Shown here: piece by piece, positions 59,748 through 64,000 of the stretch
Layout of the letters: each line of letters opens with the position of its first letter
Position numbering within the stretch: position 1 is the first letter of the stretch
DNA from: Nodosilinea sp. FACHB-131
GTDB taxonomy: Bacteria > Cyanobacteriota > Cyanobacteriia > Phormidesmidales > Phormidesmidaceae
Direction: 5' to 3'
Length of the DNA stretch: 64,000 nucleotides
NCBI RefSeq assembly: GCF_014695395.1
Contig: NZ_JACJOF010000011.1
Span: forward strand, 1-64,000
Translations under genes and position numbers: made by a program
The notes under the pieces: generated by a model
The model's input: only the letters and a program-made list of their open reading frames with translations
Databases searched by the model: none
What the model was told of the DNA's origin: nothing

Positions 59748-60800
59748 ATGGCAACCCCCAGGGTTAAGGGCGATGTAGTGCGAGTTGGTATGGTCGGCAC
59801 GGGCTTTGTGGCGCGGCTGCGGGCCGATGCGCTCCAGGCGAGCGATCGCGCCTCCCTGGTCGCCGTGGCCGGCCACAACACCGCCGATACCCAAGCCTTT
59901 GCCGCACAGTACAACGCTGTCGCTGTGGACGACTGGAAAGCCTTGATCAATCGCGCTGACCTAGATCTAATCGTGGTCTGCCACATCAACCGCGACCACA
60001 GCACTGTCGTCGCCGCTGCCCTAGAGGCCAACCACCACGCGGTGGTGGAATATCCCCTGGCGCTGAGTGCCGACGAAGCTCAACCCCTGCTCACCCTGGC
60101 CCAGGCTAAGCAGCGCCTGCTGCATGTCGAGCATATTGAGCTGCTGGGGGGCACCCATCTGGCGGCTAAGGCTAATTTGCGGGCGATCGGTCAGCCCTTC
60201 TACGCCCGCTACTGCACCCTATCCCCTCGCCGCCCTGCCCCTGCTACCTGGACCTATTGCCCTGAGCTGTTTGGCTTTCCTTTGGTAGGGGCACTGTCGC
60301 GCCTGCACCGGCTGATCGACTGCTTTGGCCCGGTGGCGCGGGTCTACTGCCAAAACCACTACGGCGGCCCCACCCCTAGCCCCGAGGGCCTGACCTGCTA
60401 CACCACTTGCCTCTGCACCGCCCAGCTCACCTTCGCCTCAGGGCTGATCGCTGAGGTGACCTACGGTAAGGGTGAGGCCCTGTGGCAGGTGACGCGGCGG
60501 CTAGAGGTGATCGGCAGCGACGGATCGCTGTGTCTGGACGGCGACCAGGGTACTTTGACCGATGCCCAAGGCACCCGTGCTCTAGAGGTGGGCTCCCGTC
60601 GGGGGCTGTTCGCGGCCGACACGGCCCAGGTGATCGAGCACCTGCTTACGGGACGGGCACTGTACTGCACGCCCGAGGCTAGCCTCTACACCTTACAGGT
60701 GGCGACCGCCGCCCAGCGGTCGGCGGCGACGGGGCGCGTGGTCGATGTGGCCGCGTCTAGGCCTGTACCGTATAGCCTGCCTTCTGAATCGCCTCGGTAA
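59748..60800 (+). CDS. bvdR: Biliverdin reductase (Gfo/Idh/MocA family)
   Basis: About 350 residues from ATG 59748 (a GTG lies one codon before). It has the Gfo/Idh/MocA layout: Rossmann domain with VRVGMVGTGFVARLRADAL and a C-terminal beta-sheet domain. The middle matches, from memory, Synechocystis BvdR strongly: LLHVEHIELLGG, PFYARY, PAPATWTY, FGFPLVGALSRLHR and GSRRGLFAADT. BvdR reduces biliverdin IX-alpha to bilirubin with NADPH and is linked to phycobilisome assembly. The 3' end overlaps the convergent metal-binding protein gene by 44 bases. Confidence 0.88.
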   Translation: MATPRVKGDVVRVGMVGTGFVARLRADALQASDRASLVAVAGHNTADTQAFAAQYNAVAVDDWKALINRADLDLIVVCHINRDHSTVVAAALEANHHAVVEYPLALSADEAQPLLTLAQAKQRLLHVEHIELLGGTHLAAKANLRAIGQPFYARYCTLSPRRPAPATWTYCPELFGFPLVGALSRLHRLIDCFGPVARVYCQNHYGGPTPSPEGLTCYTTCLCTAQLTFASGLIAEVTYGKGEALWQVTRRLEVIGSDGSLCLDGDQGTLTDAQGTRALEVGSRRGLFAADTAQVIEHLLTGRALYCTPEASLYTLQVATAAQRSAATGRVVDVAASRPVPYSLPSESPR

Positions 60801-60957
60801 GCGCCTCGGCAGTGACGCTGGCGGTAATGTCTACCGCCTTAGACCCCAGGTCGGTTTTAACCTCGGCACTGGGGTCAACAGCTTGCACGGCTTGGGTAAT
60901 GGTGCTGACGCAGGCCCCGCAGGCCATATCGGGCACGGTTACAGAAAGGGTGGTCAT
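60757..60957 (-). CDS. HMA-domain metal-binding protein (CopZ/Atx1-like)
   Basis: A 66-residue single heavy-metal-associated domain from ATG 60957 (MTTLSVTVPDMACGAC). The metal site is MACGAC (GMxCxxC type), followed by helix, strand and helix of the ferredoxin-like HMA fold, ending in EAIQKAGYTVQA. It probably carries Cu(I), as Atx1/ScAtx1 does for the copper ATPases of cyanobacteria. It has no adjacent ATPase. Its 3' end overlaps bvdR by 44 bases on the other strand. Confidence 0.88.
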   Translation of the reverse strand: MTTLSVTVPDMACGACVSTITQAVQAVDPSAEVKTDLGSKAVDITASVTAEALTEAIQKAGYTVQA

Positions 60958-61126
60958 GGGAAGTCGGAGAAATCGAGGACTCAACTACTCTAGGCGATCG
61001 CAACACTGTCGCTACCCCCACTGGGTTGACAGCAGCGCTAAGGTTGATTAGATGATTTGGTAGCGTTGATTCTAAGGGGGTTAACGCCCTTGGCATCATA
61101 GGTCAGCAAACGGGAGCGACAGTATT

Positions 61127-62308
61127 ATGACCGCATGTGAGTACAGGCCCGGTTTAGAGGGTGTACCGGCCACCCAGTCGAGCATTAGCTATGTGGATGG
61201 CCAAGCGGGAATCTTGGAGTATCGCGGCATTCCCATTGAAGAGTTGGCCCAGCGGGGCACCTTTCTCGAAACGGCCTACCTGTTGATTTGGGGCGGGCTG
61301 CCCTCCAAGCCGGAGCTGGATGCCTTTGAGTACGAAATTCGCTACCACCGCCGCCTCAAGTACCGTATCCGCGACATGATGAAGTGCTTCCCTGAGAGCG
61401 GCCACCCGATGGATGCTCTGCAAGCCTGTGCGGCTGCCCTGGGCCTGTTTTACTCGCGCCGGGCATTGGATAACCCGGTCTACATTCAACAGGCGGTAGT
61501 GCGGCTACTGGCCAAAATTCCCACCATGGTGGCGGCGTTTCAGCTGATGCGCAAGGGCAACGACCCGGTGCAGCCTAGGGACGACCTCAACTACTCCGCC
61601 AACTTTCTCTATATGCTCAACGAGCGCGAGCCCGACCCCCTGGCGGCGCGGATCTTTGATATCTGTCTCACCCTCCATGCCGAGCACACCATCAACGCCT
61701 CGACCTTTTCGGCCATGGTGACGGCTTCGACGCTCACTGACCCCTACGCGGTGGTGGCTTCGGCGGTGGGCACCCTGGCGGGGCCGCTCCACGGCGGGGC
61801 CAACGAAGAGGTGATCGACATGCTGGAGGAGATCGGCTCGGTCGAAAACGTGCGCCCCTACGTGGAGCGCTGCATTGCCGAAAAGTCTAAAATCATGGGC
61901 TTTGGCCACCGGGTCTATAAGGTCAAAGACCCCCGCGCCACCATCTTGCAGGGGCTGGCCGAGCAGCTGTTTGCCAAGTTTGGCCAAGACGAGTACTACG
62001 CGATCGCCCTAGAGATGGAGCTGGCCGTTTCCGAAAAGCTCGGCGCGAAGGGCATTTACCCCAACGTTGACTTCTACTCGGGGCTGGTCTACCGCAAGCT
62101 GGGCATTCCGACTGATTTGTTTACGCCGATCTTTGCGATCGCCCGGGTGGCTGGCTGGCTAGCCCACTGGAAAGAGCAGCTCGGCGAAAACCGCATCTTC
62201 CGGCCTACCCAAATCTATACTGGCCCCCACAGCCAAACCTATATCGACCTAGCCAATCGTCCCCACATTTGGGATAAACAAGGTTTTTCGGTGTCTGCAC
62301 CCACCTGA
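61127..62308 (+). CDS. gltA: Citrate synthase
   Basis: A 393-residue citrate synthase of the short type II/2-methylcitrate-like form. SISYVDGQAGILEYRGIPIEELA at the start, LTLHAEHTINASTF (His), GTLAGPLHGGANEEV (His) and GFGHRVYKVKDPRA (His/Arg) give the active site; the catalytic Asp is in PNVDFYSGLVYRKLGIP. It makes citrate from oxaloacetate and acetyl-CoA in the cytoplasm. It lies just before ndhA, separated by a terminator and about 400 bases. Confidence 0.95.
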   Translation: MTACEYRPGLEGVPATQSSISYVDGQAGILEYRGIPIEELAQRGTFLETAYLLIWGGLPSKPELDAFEYEIRYHRRLKYRIRDMMKCFPESGHPMDALQACAAALGLFYSRRALDNPVYIQQAVVRLLAKIPTMVAAFQLMRKGNDPVQPRDDLNYSANFLYMLNEREPDPLAARIFDICLTLHAEHTINASTFSAMVTASTLTDPYAVVASAVGTLAGPLHGGANEEVIDMLEEIGSVENVRPYVERCIAEKSKIMGFGHRVYKVKDPRATILQGLAEQLFAKFGQDEYYAIALEMELAVSEKLGAKGIYPNVDFYSGLVYRKLGIPTDLFTPIFAIARVAGWLAHWKEQLGENRIFRPTQIYTGPHSQTYIDLANRPHIWDKQGFSVSAPT

Positions 62309-62713
62309 TGGGTCAGACCCCCCTGGGCACTCTTCTCCCCTGCGCAGATTATTGATCTAGTGACGATTTTCAGGAACTCCTGCCCCTCTGGCGCTTGCGC
62401 TGGGGGGCTTTTGTTTTGGGGGCTTGGAGAGGTTTAAGGTGCAAGGTACAGGATTACAGGAGACTATGAGAGAGATTTTGAGTGCAGCAGCTATAGGGAC
62501 CTCCCCCTGGGTCCTATACCCTATACCTCAGACCCCTCACCCCCTAAATCTGGAACCCTTTACCTACCCCTCCAACCAGCTCCTCAATTCTTTCCCGCCA
62601 AAACTTCCTATGAATCCCACCTGTCCGGCTCGGTGGATGGGGGAAGATGACGGTAGAATCTAAAGTGTTTTCTCTCTACCAGAGTTAACTGTACCGTTGC
62701 TAAGGACTGGCCC
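62309..62713. other. Intergenic region gltA / ndhA with terminator and repeats
   Basis: These 405 bases contain the gltA terminator (62382), a repeat word GGTGCAAGGTACAGG (62440) of the type seen at 52849, a C-rich part (62505-62590: TACCCTATACCTCAGACCCC), and the leader of ndhA from about 62640. No coding sequence. Confidence 0.5.
62382..62416 (+). terminator. Terminator after gltA
   Basis: GCCCCTCTGGCGC and GCGCTGGGGGGC form a stem with small mismatches, followed by TTTTGTTTT. It lies about 75 bases after the gltA stop codon. Confidence 0.75.
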
Positions 62714-63832
62714 ATGAATCAAGGAATTGACCTACAGGGTAGTTTCGTCAGCGCCCTCGTCGACCTGGGACTGCCCACTGGAGCGGCCAAGGCTCTGTGG
62801 TTGCCCCTGCCCATGGTGGTGATTCTGATTGGGGCTACGGTCAGCATTTTTGTGACGGTATGGCTAGAGCGCAAAATTTCTGCGGCCGCTCAGCAGCGAA
62901 TTGGGCCTGAGTTTGCTGGGCCTCTTGGCACCCTTCAAGCCGCTGCCGACGGTATCAAGCTGATCTTCAAAGAAGACATTACCCCCGCCAAGGCCGACCC
63001 AATTCTGTTTACGCTGGGGCCGGCGATCGTGGTGATCCCGGTGTTTTTGTCGTACCTAATCGTGCCCTTTGGCCAAAATCTGGTGATCACCGACATTGGC
63101 GTTGGCATCTTTTTGTGGATTGCCCTCTCCAGCATTGCCCCCATTGGCCTGCTGATGTCGGGCTATTCCTCCAACAACAAGTACTCCCTGCTGGGGGGGC
63201 TGCGGGCGGCGGCACAGTCGATTAGCTATGAGATTCCCATGGCGCTGGCGGTGCTGGCGGTGGTGCTGATGTCGAACAGCTTAAGCACCATCGACATTGT
63301 CAATCAGCAGTCGGGCTACGGCATTTTGGGCTGGAATATCTGGCGGCAGCCCGCTGGCTTCTTGATTTTTTGGATTGCCGCCCTGGCGGAGTGCGAGCGT
63401 CTGCCCTTTGACCTGCCAGAGGCGGAGGAAGAGCTGGTGGCCGGTTACCAGACCGAATACACCGGCATGAAGTTTGGCCTGTTCTACGTAGGTTCCTACG
63501 TCAACCTGGTGCTGTCGGCGCTGATCGTCTCGATTTTGTATCTGGGCGGCTGGGAATCTCCCATCTCGGTGAGCTGGTTAGCCAGTTTGATTGGGGTCAG
63601 CGAAACTACCCCCTGGCTCCAGGTGATCACTGCTTCCCTCGGCATTGTGATGACCCTGTTCAAGGCCTACGCCCTAGTCTTCATTGCGGTGCTGCTGCGG
63701 TGGACTGTGCCCCGCGTTCGCATTGACCAACTGCTTGACTTTGGCTGGAAGTTTCTGCTGCCGGTAGCGTTGGTCAACCTGTTGCTGACTGCGGCCCTCA
63801 AGCTGGCGTTTCCGGTTGCCTTTGGTGGCTAG
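62714..63832 (+). CDS. ndhA: NAD(P)H-quinone oxidoreductase subunit 1 (NdhA)
   Basis: Membrane subunit NdhA (NuoH-like) of the NDH-1 complex, 372 residues with about eight helices. It sits at the junction of the membrane arm and the peripheral arm near the quinone site. [65 protein letters not shown] and [18 protein letters not shown] are highly conserved. In cyanobacteria this complex serves respiration and cyclic electron flow around photosystem I. ndhI follows, as in the usual ndhA-ndhI-ndhG-ndhE order. Confidence 0.97.
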   Translation: MNQGIDLQGSFVSALVDLGLPTGAAKALWLPLPMVVILIGATVSIFVTVWLERKISAAAQQRIGPEFAGPLGTLQAAADGIKLIFKEDITPAKADPILFTLGPAIVVIPVFLSYLIVPFGQNLVITDIGVGIFLWIALSSIAPIGLLMSGYSSNNKYSLLGGLRAAAQSISYEIPMALAVLAVVLMSNSLSTIDIVNQQSGYGILGWNIWRQPAGFLIFWIAALAECERLPFDLPEAEEELVAGYQTEYTGMKFGLFYVGSYVNLVLSALIVSILYLGGWESPISVSWLASLIGVSETTPWLQVITASLGIVMTLFKAYALVFIAVLLRWTVPRVRIDQLLDFGWKFLLPVALVNLLLTAALKLAFPVAFGG

Positions 63833-63939
63833 CTCAAAGCGCTTGCTCTACCCTGTAAATAGGTGGCTGCTGGTAGCTAGCCTCTGCTGAAAGCTCAACT
63901 ACCCCACTGACAACCTGTACCACTGCGGAGATTTTCCCC

Positions 63940-64000
63940 ATGCTGGGTTTTCTTAAACAAGTCGGCGATTATGCCAAAGAGAGCTTACAGGCGGCCAAAT
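63940..64000 (+). CDS. ndhI: NdhI, N-terminal part (cut by window end)
   Basis: The first 20 codons (MLGFLKQVGDYAKE...) match the N-terminus of NdhI, the two-[4Fe-4S] ferredoxin subunit of NDH-1. It is 108 bases after ndhA. The rest of the gene lies outside this window, so Cys clusters cannot be seen; the call rests on these residues and on gene order. Confidence 0.8.
   Translation, partial: MLGFLKQVGDYAKESLQAAK

Overview
This is about 64 kb of a cyanobacterial chromosome. The marker genes are cyanobacterial: rpaB, homogentisate phytyltransferase, biliverdin reductase (bvdR), the fused panC/cmk gene, DUF2811, DUF2288 and DUF4278 proteins, and an ndhA-ndhI start of the NDH-1 operon. The palindrome GCGATCGC (HIP1) occurs throughout. 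Gene content and the C/G-rich intergenic repeats fit a Leptolyngbya/Nodosilinea-like filamentous lineage, but that is an inference. No prophage, insertion sequence, CRISPR array or defence island is visible. This is essentially core genome.

Layout. 0-11 kb: a nucleotidyl cyclase-Ser/Thr kinase fusion, an orphan PhnD-like lipoprotein, small redox, phosphatase, J-domain and pseudouridine synthase genes, a pentapeptide repeat protein, a decayed gene next to tRNA-Cys, a creatininase-family hydrolase and a DUF4278 micro-protein. 10-26 kb: an SphS-like histidine kinase, an RsuA-type pseudouridine synthase, rodZ, a prohibitin, purM, an RlpA protein behind a candidate c-di-AMP riboswitch, panC/cmk, aroE, a beta-lactamase-like hydrolase, recR, a tandem pair of histidine phosphatases (the second lacking its catalytic His) and a sugar dehydrogenase. 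26-37.5 kb: the chaperone cluster grpE-dnaK-dnaJ, followed on the same strand by a TusA-like gene and rsgA, and divergent from it the type IV pilus motor genes pilB-pilT-pilC. 37.5-46 kb, all on the minus strand: a geranylgeranyl-reductase-family gene next to hpt, perM with DUF2288, the lipid operon plsX-fabH-fabD-plsC, and rpaB. 46-59 kb: radA, grxC, hpf, lipB overlapping a DciA-like gene, a metallophosphoesterase with DUF924, an OmpR-type regulator, a class III aminotransferase, glpK, an HhoA/HtrA protease, DUF4870 and a YheT-type hydrolase. 59.6-64 kb: bvdR overlapping a metal-binding protein gene, gltA, ndhA and the first codons of ndhI.

I found no wholly new multi-gene system. The observations most worth checking are the histidine phosphatase pair with a dead copy; a purine-rich intergenic-type repeat that lies in frame inside radA; the family of G-quadruplex-capable repeats to which it belongs; the candidate riboswitch before rlpA; recR, which has no ATG/GTG/TTG at its conserved N-terminus; an RluA-type enzyme with Gly at the catalytic Asp position; and a cluster of DnaA-box-like repeats beside an A-rich stretch near 26.6 kb.
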